A stretch of 64,000 bases of DNA from positions 30,472-94,471 of the forward strand of contig DASSRK010000051.1 of the NCBI GenBank assembly GCA_035701825.1, in the 5' to 3' direction. Positions 29,234 to 38,080 of this stretch are shown piece after piece; position 1 is the stretch's first letter, and every line of letters begins with the position of its first letter. The notes beneath the pieces were generated by a model. That model was given only the letters and a program-made list of their open reading frames with translations. It did no database searches and was not told the origin of the DNA. The position numbers were made by a program, and so were the translations under genes. Source of the stretch: CADEED01 sp035701825 (GTDB taxonomy: Bacteria > Pseudomonadota > Gammaproteobacteria > Steroidobacterales > Steroidobacteraceae).

Positions 29234-31725
29234 GCCGTTCACGGCGCGAATTCATCAAGCAGACGGCGGCAGCGGCGGCGGCAGCGGCGGCGGGAATCCC
29301 GCTGCCCGCCGGCGCGCAGAACCTGGTGACGGACCGCGCCGCGACGGAGCTCAAGTGGTCCAAGGCTCCTTGCCGCTTCTGCGGCACGGGGTGTGGCGTG
29401 AACGTCGGCGTGAAGGCCGGGCGGGTCGTCGCCACGCATGGCGACGTGCACGCCCCGGTGAATCGCGGCCTCAATTGCGTGAAGGGCTATTTCCTCTCCA
29501 AGGTGATGTACGGCGCCGACCGGCTCACCAAGCCATTGCTGCGCAAGCGCAACGGCAAGTTCCACAAGGATGGCGATTTCGAGCCGGTGAGCTGGGACGA
29601 GGCCTTCGACGTGATGGCGGAGCACTGGAAGCGGGTGCTCAAGCACAAGGGTCCGTCGGCCGTGGGCATGTTCGGCTCCGGCCAGTGGACCATCTGGGAA
29701 GGCTACGCGGCCAACAAGCTCATGAAGGCGGGCTTCCGTTCCAACAACATCGATCCCAATGCGCGCCATTGCATGGCGTCCGCGGCCTTCGGTTTCATGC
29801 GCACCTTCGGCATGGACGAGCCCATGGGCTGCTACGACGACATCGAGGCGGCCGATGCCTTCGTGCTCTGGGGTTCCAACATGGCGGAGATGCATCCCAT
29901 CCTGTGGACGCGGCTCACGGACCGTCGGCTGTCCGCGCCCGCGACGAAGGTGGCGGTGTTGTCGGTGTTCGAGCATCGCTGCTTCGACCTCGCCGACATC
30001 CCGATCGTCTTCAAGCCGCAGACCGACCTGGTCATCCTCAACTACATCGCCAACCACATCATCCAGACGGGCCGCGTGAATCGCGACTTCGTCGACAAGC
30101 ACACCAGTTTCAAGCGCGGCAACACCGACATCGGCTACGGGCTGCGGCCCGAGCATCCCTTGCAGAAGGCCGCGAAGAACGCGGGCGATGCCGGCGGGGG
30201 CGCGCCGATGACCTTCGCGGAATACGCCGCCTTCGTGAAGCCGTACACACTCGAGCATGCGGCGAAGATCTCGGGCGTGGATCGCGGCTGGCTGCAGAAG
30301 CTCGCCGAGCTGTATGCGGATCCGAAGGTCCGCGTCATGTCGTTCTGGACCATGGGCTTCAACCAGCACACGCGCGGTGTCTGGGCCAACAACATGGTCT
30401 ACAACATCCACCTGCTGACCGGAAAGATCTCCACGCCGGGCAACAGTCCGTTCTCGCTCACCGGCCAGCCGTCGGCTTGCGGCACGGCGCGTGAAGTCGG
30501 CACGTTCAGCCACCGCCTGCCGGCCGACATGCTGGTGGCCAACCCGGAACATCGCGCGCACACCGAGGAATTGTGGAAGGTGCCGCACGGCATCATCCAG
30601 GAGAAGCCGGGTTACCACGCCGTCGAGCACAACCGCATGCTGCGCGATGGCAAGCTCAACGCGTACTGGGTGCAGGTCAACAACAACCTGCAGGCCGCGG
30701 CCAACCTCAACCAGGAGGGCCTGCCCGGCTATCGCAACAAGGACAATTTCGTCGTCGTCAGCGATGCCTATCCGACGGTGACCGCACAGGCGGCCGACCT
30801 CATCCTGCCGGCCGCGATGTGGGTGGAGAAGGAGGGCGCGTATGGCAACGCCGAGCGCCGCACGCAGTTCTGGCATCAGCTCGTCGACGCGCCCGGCGAA
30901 GCGCGCTCCGACCTGTGGCAGCTCATGGAATTTTCGAAACGCTTCACGACCGACGAGGTGTGGCCCAGCGAGATTCTCGCGGCGAATCCAGCCTACCGGG
31001 GCAGGACGCTGTTCGAGGTGTTGTTCGCCAACGGCGTCGTCAACCGCTTTCCGCTCAAGGAAATCGCGCCCGACTACGCCAACCAGGAATCGAAGGCTTT
31101 CGGCTTCTACGTGCAGAAGGGACTGTTCGAGGAATACGCCGCCTTCGGTCGCGGCCATGGCCACGACCTCGCGCCGTTCGACCGCTACCACCTGGAGCGC
31201 GGGTTGCGCTGGCCGGTCGTCGACGGAGCCGAGACGCGCTGGCGCTTCCGGGAGGGTGAGGATCCCTACGTGAAAGCCGGCAGCGGCTTCCAGTTCTACG
31301 GCAACAAGGACGGCCGCGCCGTCATCTGGGCGCTGCCGTACGAGCCGCCGCCGGAAGTGCCCGACCAGGAATTCGACCTGTGGCTATCTACCGGCCGCGT
31401 GCTCGAACACTGGCATTCCGGTTCGATGACCTTGCGCATTCCCGAGCTGTACAAGTCGTTTCCGAGCGCCGTGTTGTTCATGCATCCCGACGACGCGGCG
31501 GCGCGCGGCCTGCGCCGCGGCCAGGAGGCGCGCGTCGTCTCGCGGCGAGGCGAGGTGCGCGTCCGTGTCGAAACACGAGGCCGCGACCGGCCGCCGCGCG
31601 GCCTGGTGTTCGTGCCGTGGTTCGACCCTTCCATCCTGATCAACAAGGTGACGCTCGACGCGACGGATCCGATCTCCAAGCAGACCGACTTCAAGAAGTG
31701 CGCGGTCAAGGTCGTGAAGGTGTGA
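29230..31725 (+). CDS. napA: NapA, periplasmic nitrate reductase catalytic subunit
   Basis: An 831-residue Mo-bis-MGD enzyme. The Tat signal SRREFIKQ sits at residues 4-11 with cleavage after AGAQ. The [4Fe-4S] ligands are C48-x2-C51-x3-C55-x27-C83, and C181 in NARHCMAS is the molybdenum ligand, distinguishing Nap from Nar (Asp) enzymes. The WTMGFNQHTRG and GKISTPGNSPFSLTGQPSACGTAREVG motifs that line the cofactor are intact. It reduces nitrate to nitrite in the periplasm with electrons from NapB and NapC. Full length, no frameshift. Confidence 0.97.
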   Translation: MSRSRREFIKQTAAAAAAAAAGIPLPAGAQNLVTDRAATELKWSKAPCRFCGTGCGVNVGVKAGRVVATHGDVHAPVNRGLNCVKGYFLSKVMYGADRLTKPLLRKRNGKFHKDGDFEPVSWDEAFDVMAEHWKRVLKHKGPSAVGMFGSGQWTIWEGYAANKLMKAGFRSNNIDPNARHCMASAAFGFMRTFGMDEPMGCYDDIEAADAFVLWGSNMAEMHPILWTRLTDRRLSAPATKVAVLSVFEHRCFDLADIPIVFKPQTDLVILNYIANHIIQTGRVNRDFVDKHTSFKRGNTDIGYGLRPEHPLQKAAKNAGDAGGGAPMTFAEYAAFVKPYTLEHAAKISGVDRGWLQKLAELYADPKVRVMSFWTMGFNQHTRGVWANNMVYNIHLLTGKISTPGNSPFSLTGQPSACGTAREVGTFSHRLPADMLVANPEHRAHTEELWKVPHGIIQEKPGYHAVEHNRMLRDGKLNAYWVQVNNNLQAAANLNQEGLPGYRNKDNFVVVSDAYPTVTAQAADLILPAAMWVEKEGAYGNAERRTQFWHQLVDAPGEARSDLWQLMEFSKRFTTDEVWPSEILAANPAYRGRTLFEVLFANGVVNRFPLKEIAPDYANQESKAFGFYVQKGLFEEYAAFGRGHGHDLAPFDRYHLERGLRWPVVDGAETRWRFREGEDPYVKAGSGFQFYGNKDGRAVIWALPYEPPPEVPDQEFDLWLSTGRVLEHWHSGSMTLRIPELYKSFPSAVLFMHPDDAAARGLRRGQEARVVSRRGEVRVRVETRGRDRPPRGLVFVPWFDPSILINKVTLDATDPISKQTDFKKCAVKVVKV

Positions 31726-31730
31726 ACGCC

Positions 31731-32228
31731 ATGCGGACCCGTGTACTCGTCGCCCTGCTGTTCGTACCCCTGCTGCTGCAGGCGCAGGATCCCCCGGCCA
31801 ACGACCCGGCCCCGGCTCCAGACGAGCCGCAGTCCATCGACGCCCTGCGCCGCGGCATTCCGCTCGACGAGGAGCGCACGCCGCTGCCGATGGCGCGAAC
31901 CGAGAACACCGACCTGAAGCGCAAGCGCGCCTACCCGGACCAGCCGCCGACCATTCCTCATTCCATCGATGGCTACCAGGTCGACAAGAACTCGAACCGC
32001 TGCCTGTTGTGCCACTCGCGCGCCAACGCCGCCAACTTCCAGGCGCCGATGGTGAGTGTCACGCATTTCGTGGATCGTGACGGGCAGGTGCTGGCGGCGG
32101 TGTCGCCGCGCCGCTATTTCTGCACGCAGTGCCACGTGGTGCAGACCGAAGCCAAGCCGCTCGTGCCGAACGATTTCCGCGACGTGGACGAGCTGATGAC
32201 GGTCGAGTCCGAATCGCGGGGTCATTGA
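31731..32228 (+). CDS. napB: NapB, dihaem cytochrome c subunit
   Basis: A 165-residue exported protein with a signal peptide (1-19) and exactly two haem c motifs, CLLCH and CTQCH. Histidines in PPTIPHSIDGY and VSVTHFVDRDG are the likely distal ligands, as in NapB. Starts five bases after napA. Passes electrons from NapC to NapA. Confidence 0.95.
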   Translation: MRTRVLVALLFVPLLLQAQDPPANDPAPAPDEPQSIDALRRGIPLDEERTPLPMARTENTDLKRKRAYPDQPPTIPHSIDGYQVDKNSNRCLLCHSRANAANFQAPMVSVTHFVDRDGQVLAAVSPRRYFCTQCHVVQTEAKPLVPNDFRDVDELMTVESESRGH

Positions 32229-32230
32229 GC

Positions 32231-32824
32231 ATGCGACTGCCGGACTTCGTGGTGCGCTATTGGCGCACGCTGAGCAGGCCGAGCCGGCACCTGAGCCTCG
32301 GTGTGCTGACGCTGGGAGGATTCGTGGGCGGCGTGCTGTTCTGGGGCGGCTTCAATACCGCGCTCGAGGCCACCAACACCGAAACCTTCTGCGTCAGCTG
32401 CCACGAGATGCAGGACAACGTGTTCGCCGAGCTCAAATCGACCATCCACTACACCAATCGCTCCGGGGTGCGCGCCACCTGCCCGGACTGCCACGTGCCG
32501 CACGAGTGGACCCACAAGATCGCGCGCAAGATGCAGGCCTCGAAGGAGGTGTGGGGCAAGATGTTCGGCACCATCGACACCCGCGAGGAATTTCTCGACA
32601 AGCGCCGCGACCTCGCCGAGCACGAGTGGGCGCGGCTCAAGGCGAATGACTCACTCGAGTGCCGCAACTGCCATCAACGTGATTCCATGGACCTGACGAG
32701 GCAGAGCACGCGGGCAGCGGCGATCCACGAAAGCTGGCTGCTCACGGGCGAGAAAACCTGCATCGACTGCCACAAGGGCATCGCCCACAAATTGCCCGAC
32801 ATGGCCGGCGTCCCGCAGGGCTAG
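32231..32824 (+). CDS. napC: NapC, tetrahaem quinol dehydrogenase
   Basis: A 197-residue NapC/NirT-family protein with one N-terminal membrane anchor (about 22-42) and four haem c motifs: CVSCH, CPDCH, CRNCH and CIDCH. It oxidises membrane quinol and donates to NapB. It is the last nap gene; napF, napG and napH are absent here. Its TAG stop and the TAG stop of the convergent copB share the CTAG at 32821-32824, so the two operons abut with no terminator between them. Confidence 0.95.
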   Translation: MRLPDFVVRYWRTLSRPSRHLSLGVLTLGGFVGGVLFWGGFNTALEATNTETFCVSCHEMQDNVFAELKSTIHYTNRSGVRATCPDCHVPHEWTHKIARKMQASKEVWGKMFGTIDTREEFLDKRRDLAEHEWARLKANDSLECRNCHQRDSMDLTRQSTRAAAIHESWLLTGEKTCIDCHKGIAHKLPDMAGVPQG

Positions 32825-33615
32825 AACCAGAGCCGCAATCCGGCCACGGCGGTGAACCCGGATTCTTCTTCTCCCGCGGCTTCCGCCAGGTCCGCGGTCT
32901 CGCCGAACCGCCAGGTCCAGTCGAGGCCCACGTAGGGTGCGATCTCGCGGCGGATTTCATAGCGCAGCCGCAATCCGAAGGACAGTTCGGACAGTCCCGC
33001 GCCTATGAGCTTCTCCGCATCGTCCTTGCCGTAGACATCGAGCTCGAGCTGGGGTTGCAGCACCAGCCTCTGCGTGAACAGGCAGTCGCGCTCCAGTTTC
33101 AGGCGCAGGGCGCTGCGGCCGTCCTCGCCGAGGTAGACAGCCGCCTCGGTCTCGACGAAGCCGGGCGCGAGACCCGCCACGCCCGCGCCTAACCACTCGC
33201 GCGAAGGCCCGACCCCGGCATCGTGGCGCAGCCCCGCGCGCACGCTCCACCAGGCGGATACGATGCGCTCCCAGCCGAGCTCGATCCGCGATTCGTGCGT
33301 GGTGTCGCCGTCGCGCGCACCTTCGGCCTGCAGCCAGGCCTTGTGATAGTCGCCGCCATACCACGCGTTGGCATCCCAGGCGAATCCCGGGCCGTCGGAG
33401 GCATCGCGCCATTCGAGCCGGTCGAGCATGATCTTGCCGAAGGTCTTGCGGTCGTCCATGCCCATCATCTCCACCATTTGCGCGTACGACATGTCGTGCA
33501 CGTGGGTCTGCGGCGGATCGGGTGGCACGTGTTCGAGCGCGCTCTGGCCCTGCGCGCGCACATCGCGCGCCGCGGCCAGGACCAGCACGATGAGCGCCGC
33601 GCGTGCCGCGATCAT
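32821..33615 (-). CDS. copB: CopB, outer-membrane copper resistance protein
   Basis: A 264-residue protein with a signal peptide, a short Met/His region (HVHDMSYAQMVEMMGMDD) and a beta-barrel pattern typical of CopB (WYGGDYHKAWLQAEG, GLRLRYEIRREIAPYVGLDW, C-terminal GLRLWF ending in Phe). The Met-rich N-terminal domain is shorter than in Pseudomonas CopB. It overlaps the copA stop (33612-33615). It presumably works with CopA in periplasmic copper sequestration. Confidence 0.93.
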   Translation of the reverse strand: MIAARAALIVLVLAAARDVRAQGQSALEHVPPDPPQTHVHDMSYAQMVEMMGMDDRKTFGKIMLDRLEWRDASDGPGFAWDANAWYGGDYHKAWLQAEGARDGDTTHESRIELGWERIVSAWWSVRAGLRHDAGVGPSREWLGAGVAGLAPGFVETEAAVYLGEDGRSALRLKLERDCLFTQRLVLQPQLELDVYGKDDAEKLIGAGLSELSFGLRLRYEIRREIAPYVGLDWTWRFGETADLAEAAGEEESGFTAVAGLRLWF

Positions 33616-35258
33616 GCCACCACCACCTCGCGGAACATGCCCGCTTCCATGTGGTAGAGCAGGTGGCAGTGATAGGCCCAGCTGCCGAGCGCGTCGGCGG
33701 TGACGAGATAGGAGAGCCGCTGCGCCGGCTGGATGGACACCGTGTGCTTGCGTACCGCGAACGCGCCGCGCGCGTCGACGATCTCGCTCCACATGCCGTG
33801 CAGGTGGATCGGATGGGTCATCATCGAGTCGTTGACCAGCGTGATGCGCAGCCGCTCGCCATGCGTGAACTCGAGCGGCGTGGCGTCCGAGAATTTCTGG
33901 CCGTTGAAGGACCAGATGTAGCGCTCCATGTGGCCGGTGAGATGCAGCTCGATCTCGCGCGCCGCGTCGCGTGAATCGATCGCGCCGCCGAGCGTGGCGA
34001 GATCCGCGTAGGTGAGCACGCGCCGTCCGTTGTCGCGCAACCCGACGCCGGGATCGTCGAGCCGCGGCGCGACCATGCCGGCCTTCATGTCGACGATCGG
34101 CCCGTCTTCGGCGGGCGCGTGGTTCAACGGCGCGCGGCTCATCTGCGAGTGGTCCATGCCTTCGTGGTGCATGCCCATGTCGGCCATGGTCAAGAGCGCC
34201 GGCGCGTCGAGTTCCGGCACCTCGGCCACCATGCCGGCGCGCGGCGCCAGCGTGCCGCGTGCGAAGCCCGAACGATCCATGGCCTGGGCGAAGATCGTGT
34301 ACGCGGCGTCGCGCGGCTCGACGATGACGTCGTAAACCTCCGCCGTGCCGATGCGCAGCTCGTCGACCGTGACCGGCTCGACGTCCTGGCCGTCGGCAGC
34401 AACCACCGTGAGCTTCAGCCCCGGGATGCGCAGGTCGAAGAAGCTCATCGACGATCCGTTGATGATGCGCAGGCGCACGCGCTCGCCCGGGCGGAAGATG
34501 CCGGTCCAGTTGCCGGCGGGCGTCGTGCCGTTCAATAGATAGGTGTAGGCGTAGCCGCCGACGTCGGCGAGGTCGGTGGGGTCCATGCGCATCCTGCCCC
34601 ACATGCGCCGGTCGGCCTGCGCCGCATCCCATCCCTGCTTGCGCACGTCGTCGAGGAAATCGCCGACCGTGCGCTTGTTGAAGTTGTAGTAGTCGCTCTG
34701 GCGCTTGAGCGTCGCGTAGACGTGCTCCGGGTCAAGGTCGGTCCAGTCGGAAAGCAGCAGCACGTGTTCGCGGTCGGCCGCGTGGCGCTCGCCGGCGCGG
34801 CGCTCGACGATCAGCGGGCCATAGAGCCCGACCTGTTCCTGGAAGCGCGAGTGCGAGTGATACCAGTAGGTGCCCGACTGGTTGACCTTGAAGCGATAGG
34901 TGAATGTGCTGCCCGGCGCGATGCCGTCGAAGGAGAGCCCGGGCACGCCGTCCATGTCCGCCGGCACGATGAGCCCGTGCCAGTGGATAGAGGTCCGTTC
35001 GCGCAGGCGGTTTCGGATGCGCATCGTCACCGTGTCACCCTGGCGCATGCGCAGCAGCGGTCCCGGCACGCTGCCATTGACCGCCACCGCGCGGCGCGCG
35101 GTGCCGGAGAAGTTCACGGGCAGCGTGTCGATGGTGAGGTCGAAGTCGGGGCCGACGAGCACGCCCGGCTCACTGGCCCCCGCGCGGCTCCATCCGCCGG
35201 CACCCAGCAACAGCCCGGCACCGCCCACGCCCTGCACGAATCGTCTTCTGCTCAACAT
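33612..35258 (-). CDS. copA: CopA-type periplasmic multicopper oxidase
   Basis: A 548-residue multicopper oxidase with a Tat signal (SRRRFVQG at 3-10). Copper-ligand motifs are complete: HWHG and YWYHSHS in the N-terminal cupredoxin domain, HPIHLHG and YHCHLLYHMEAGM at the C-terminus. A Met/His-rich loop (MADMGMHHEGMDHSQM) in the middle is the expected copper-binding insertion of CopA. It oxidises Cu(I) to less toxic Cu(II) in the periplasm. It is four bases upstream-to-downstream from the P-type ATPase gene and overlaps copB. Confidence 0.95.
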   Translation of the reverse strand: MLSRRRFVQGVGGAGLLLGAGGWSRAGASEPGVLVGPDFDLTIDTLPVNFSGTARRAVAVNGSVPGPLLRMRQGDTVTMRIRNRLRERTSIHWHGLIVPADMDGVPGLSFDGIAPGSTFTYRFKVNQSGTYWYHSHSRFQEQVGLYGPLIVERRAGERHAADREHVLLLSDWTDLDPEHVYATLKRQSDYYNFNKRTVGDFLDDVRKQGWDAAQADRRMWGRMRMDPTDLADVGGYAYTYLLNGTTPAGNWTGIFRPGERVRLRIINGSSMSFFDLRIPGLKLTVVAADGQDVEPVTVDELRIGTAEVYDVIVEPRDAAYTIFAQAMDRSGFARGTLAPRAGMVAEVPELDAPALLTMADMGMHHEGMDHSQMSRAPLNHAPAEDGPIVDMKAGMVAPRLDDPGVGLRDNGRRVLTYADLATLGGAIDSRDAAREIELHLTGHMERYIWSFNGQKFSDATPLEFTHGERLRITLVNDSMMTHPIHLHGMWSEIVDARGAFAVRKHTVSIQPAQRLSYLVTADALGSWAYHCHLLYHMEAGMFREVVVA

Positions 35259-35262
35259 GTAC

Positions 35263-37551
35263 TCATTGTCCTCGCAGGCGCAGCGCGTTGGATATCACCG
35301 ATACCGAGGAGAGGCTCATGGCCAATGCCGCGACCAGCGGCGAGAGCAGCAGTCCCGTCGACGGGTACAGGATCCCCGCGGCCAGCGGAATACCGAGCGC
35401 GTTGTATCCGAACGCGAACCCCAGGTTTTGCCGGATATTGCGAACCGTGGCACGGCTCAAGCGGCGTGCGCGCACGATGCCGTTGAGATCGCCCTTGACC
35501 AGCGTCACCTGCGCGCTCTCCATCGCGATGTCGGTGCCCGTTCCCATGGCGATACCGACGTGCGCGCGGGCCAGCGCCGGCGCGTCGTTGATGCCGTCTC
35601 CGGCCATGGCGACACGGCGGCCCTCGGCTTCGAGGCGCTCGATGACGCGCGCCTTGTCCGCGGGCTGCACTTCGGCGATCACCTCCTCGATCCCGAGCGT
35701 ACGAGCCACGGCCTGCGCCGTGCCGCGCGCATCGCCGCTCAACATGACGATGCGCAGTCCGTCCGCGCGCAGCGCATCCAGCGCGGCCGGCGTGGTTTCC
35801 TTGATCGGGTCGCCCACCGCGATCGCGCCGGCCAGTGCGCCCTCGATGGCGAGGAACATCACCGTGCGGCCCTCGGCCCGCAATGCCTCGGCCTGCGCGC
35901 TCAAACTGTCGATCGAGGCGCCGACTTCGCCCATGAGCGCCGGGTTTCCCAGCGCGACGCGGCGTCCGGCCACCTTGCCGGTGACGCCACGGCCGGTGAC
36001 CGAGCGGAAGTCCTCGGCCGATCGCGGCGGGATTCCGCGTGCCGCGGCGCCATCGACGATCGCCCGGGCGAGCGGGTGCTCGCTCGACTTCTCGAGTGCG
36101 GCCGCCAGCGCGAGGACTTCATCGTCGTGCGTTTCCGCCACCGTCAAGACCTGGTGCAGGGCCGGCCTGCCGACGGTCAGTGTTCCGGTCTTGTCGACCA
36201 CCAGCGTATCGATCTCGCGCAGCCGCTCGATGGCCTGCGCATCGCGGAACAGCACGCCGGACTGCGCGCCACGCCCACTCGCGACCATGATGGAAATCGG
36301 CGTGGCGAGGCCGAGGGCGCAGGGACAGGCGATGATCAGCACCGCGACCGCGGTCACCAGCGCGTGGGCGAGTCGCGGCTCCGGCCCCGCGAACCACCAG
36401 GCGAGGAATGTCACGACGGCGATCGTCAGTACTGCGGGGACGAACCAGGCCGCGACCCGGTCGGCCAGTTTCTGCAGTGGCGCGCGGCTGCGCTGCGCTC
36501 GCGAGACCAGGTGGACGATCTGAGACAGCAGGCTGTCGGCACCGACTTTTTCCGCCACGATGATGACGGACCCGGCCTGGTTGAGCGTCGCGCCGATCAC
36601 CCGATCCCCGGGCCCCTTGTCCACGGGCAGTGCCTCGCCAGTCAGCATGGACTCGTCGAAGGTCGAGCGGCCCTCGGTGATCCTTCCGTCCACCGGCACC
36701 TTTTCACCGGGCCGGACGCGCACGCGATCTCCGGGGGCCAGGACGTCGATGGGGACGTCCTCGTCGGTTCCGTCCGCCCGCACCCTGCGGGCCGTCCTCG
36801 GCGCCAGGCCTAACAACTGCCGGATGGCGAGACTGGTGCGTCCGCGCGCGCGAAGCTCCAGCCATTCGCCCAGCAGCACCAGTGCGACGATCGACGCGGC
36901 CACTTCGAAATACACGCCGACCATGCCGTGCTCGTCGCGCATGCCCGCCGGAAACGAGCCCGGCATGAAAGTCGCGAACAGGCTGAAGACATAGGCGACC
37001 AGCACGCCGAGGCCGATGAGCGTGTACATGTTCGGCGATCGATGCGTGATTCCCTGCCAGCCACGGCGGTAGTAATCGAGGGCGGCCCATCCAACTACCG
37101 GCAACGTCAGCACGAGCTCGGCATACCGCGAGAGACGCGCCGTCCCGGGCGAGAAATGCAGATCCATCACGTGCGGCAGCATCGCGAGCAGTACCACGGG
37201 CGCGCTGAGCGACGCGGCGATCCAGAATTTTCGTTTGACGGCGCGCAGCCCGGTGTCGTCGTCGGTCGCGGCCGGGGTCAACGGCTCGAGCGCCATGCCG
37301 CAGATCGGGCAATTGCCCGGGCCGTCCTGGCGAATCTGCGGGTGCATCGGGCAGGTGTAGACGGTGCCCGCGGCCCGCACCGGCGGCTGATGCGCGTGAT
37401 GCACGTGATGCACGTGATGCGCGTGATGCGCGTGCTCGTGTCCGTGCAGAGGGTCGTGGCCGTGGCCAGGCTCATGCCCGGGCGCGTGTCCTGGTCCATG
37501 CCCCTTTCCGCCCTGCGCGCCACAGCACGAGCCCTGCGACTTCTCGCTCAC
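35263..37551 (-). CDS. Copper-translocating P-type ATPase with His-rich N-terminus
   Basis: A 762-residue P1B-type ATPase. Residues 18-54 hold about 17 histidines (repeats of HAHH/HVHH). Residues 66-91 form a heavy-metal-binding YHS-like domain (YTCPMHP ... CPICGM). The core has the CPC transmembrane motif (ACPCALGLA), phosphorylation loop DKTGTLT, the SEHPLA nucleotide motif and GDGINDAPAL. There is no classical CxxC ferredoxin-like metal domain. CPC plus the neighbouring CopAB indicates copper(I) or copper(II) export. The GTG at 37551 overlaps the MerR stop (GTGA); an upstream extension lacks this logic. Confidence 0.93.
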   Translation of the reverse strand: MSEKSQGSCCGAQGGKGHGPGHAPGHEPGHGHDPLHGHEHAHHAHHVHHVHHAHQPPVRAAGTVYTCPMHPQIRQDGPGNCPICGMALEPLTPAATDDDTGLRAVKRKFWIAASLSAPVVLLAMLPHVMDLHFSPGTARLSRYAELVLTLPVVGWAALDYYRRGWQGITHRSPNMYTLIGLGVLVAYVFSLFATFMPGSFPAGMRDEHGMVGVYFEVAASIVALVLLGEWLELRARGRTSLAIRQLLGLAPRTARRVRADGTDEDVPIDVLAPGDRVRVRPGEKVPVDGRITEGRSTFDESMLTGEALPVDKGPGDRVIGATLNQAGSVIIVAEKVGADSLLSQIVHLVSRAQRSRAPLQKLADRVAAWFVPAVLTIAVVTFLAWWFAGPEPRLAHALVTAVAVLIIACPCALGLATPISIMVASGRGAQSGVLFRDAQAIERLREIDTLVVDKTGTLTVGRPALHQVLTVAETHDDEVLALAAALEKSSEHPLARAIVDGAAARGIPPRSAEDFRSVTGRGVTGKVAGRRVALGNPALMGEVGASIDSLSAQAEALRAEGRTVMFLAIEGALAGAIAVGDPIKETTPAALDALRADGLRIVMLSGDARGTAQAVARTLGIEEVIAEVQPADKARVIERLEAEGRRVAMAGDGINDAPALARAHVGIAMGTGTDIAMESAQVTLVKGDLNGIVRARRLSRATVRNIRQNLGFAFGYNALGIPLAAGILYPSTGLLLSPLVAALAMSLSSVSVISNALRLRGQ

Positions 37552-37952
37552 TGCAGGGACTCCTCGCCCAGCGCCTTGAGGATGGGACAGTCCGCGGCTC
37601 GTCCGTGGCCGGGGCAAGTGGCCACGAGCGTGGCAAGGCCGTCGCGAACCCGCGTCAATGCGGCCAGCCGCTCCTCGACTTCCGCGAGCTTCCTTTCAGC
37701 CGCGCGCTTGACGCGCGCGACGTCGCGCAGTTTCGAGAGTCCCAGCAATTCTCGAATGTCCTTCAAGGAGAACCCCAGTTCCTGGGCGCGACGAATGAAG
37801 CGCAACCGCGACACCTGGATCTCGCTGTAGCGCCGGTAACCCGAGGCCAGCCGCGCCTGTGGCGCCAGCAGTCCGCTGCGCTCGTAGTAGCGCACCGTGT
37901 CGATGCTGACACCGGCGCGCTCCGCCAGTTTGCCGATCCCGATGGAGTCCAT
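37548..37952 (-). CDS. MerR-family metal-responsive regulator of the copper operon
   Basis: A 134-residue MerR protein with the winged helix at 4-70 (IGIGKLAERAGVSIDTVRYYERSGLL). The metal end reads C-PGHGRAAD-C, two cysteines seven residues apart plus a histidine, similar to CueR/CadR-type sites (CueR has C-x7-C). Its position as first gene of regulator-ATPase-copA-copB and the overlap with the ATPase start make autoregulated copper control likely. ATG at 37952 (MDSIGIGKL) is preferred to one three codons upstream. Confidence 0.9.
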   Translation of the reverse strand: MDSIGIGKLAERAGVSIDTVRYYERSGLLAPQARLASGYRRYSEIQVSRLRFIRRAQELGFSLKDIRELLGLSKLRDVARVKRAAERKLAEVEERLAALTRVRDGLATLVATCPGHGRAADCPILKALGEESLQ

Positions 37953-37979
37953 GTGCTTCAACCTCGCGAATTGGCCGGC

Positions 37980-38011
37980 ATCCTAAAGTATGGACCTTAC
38001 TCCAGAGTCAA
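37980..38011 (-). promoter_or_regulatory. MerR-type promoter with long spacer before the copper operon
   Basis: Reading the minus strand, TTGACT (plus 38006-38011) and TAGGAT (plus 37980-37985) are separated by 20 bases. The over-long spacer is the hallmark of promoters that MerR proteins activate by DNA distortion. The spacer contains a small dyad tgga/tcca (37991-38004). It lies about 28 bases upstream of the regulator ATG. Confidence 0.6.
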
Positions 38012-38080
38012 GGAGTCCTGTGGCAGACTCTGTTCGATGCGTGCGCCTGCTGTCCATTGCCCCGCCGGCGGAGAGTCCCC

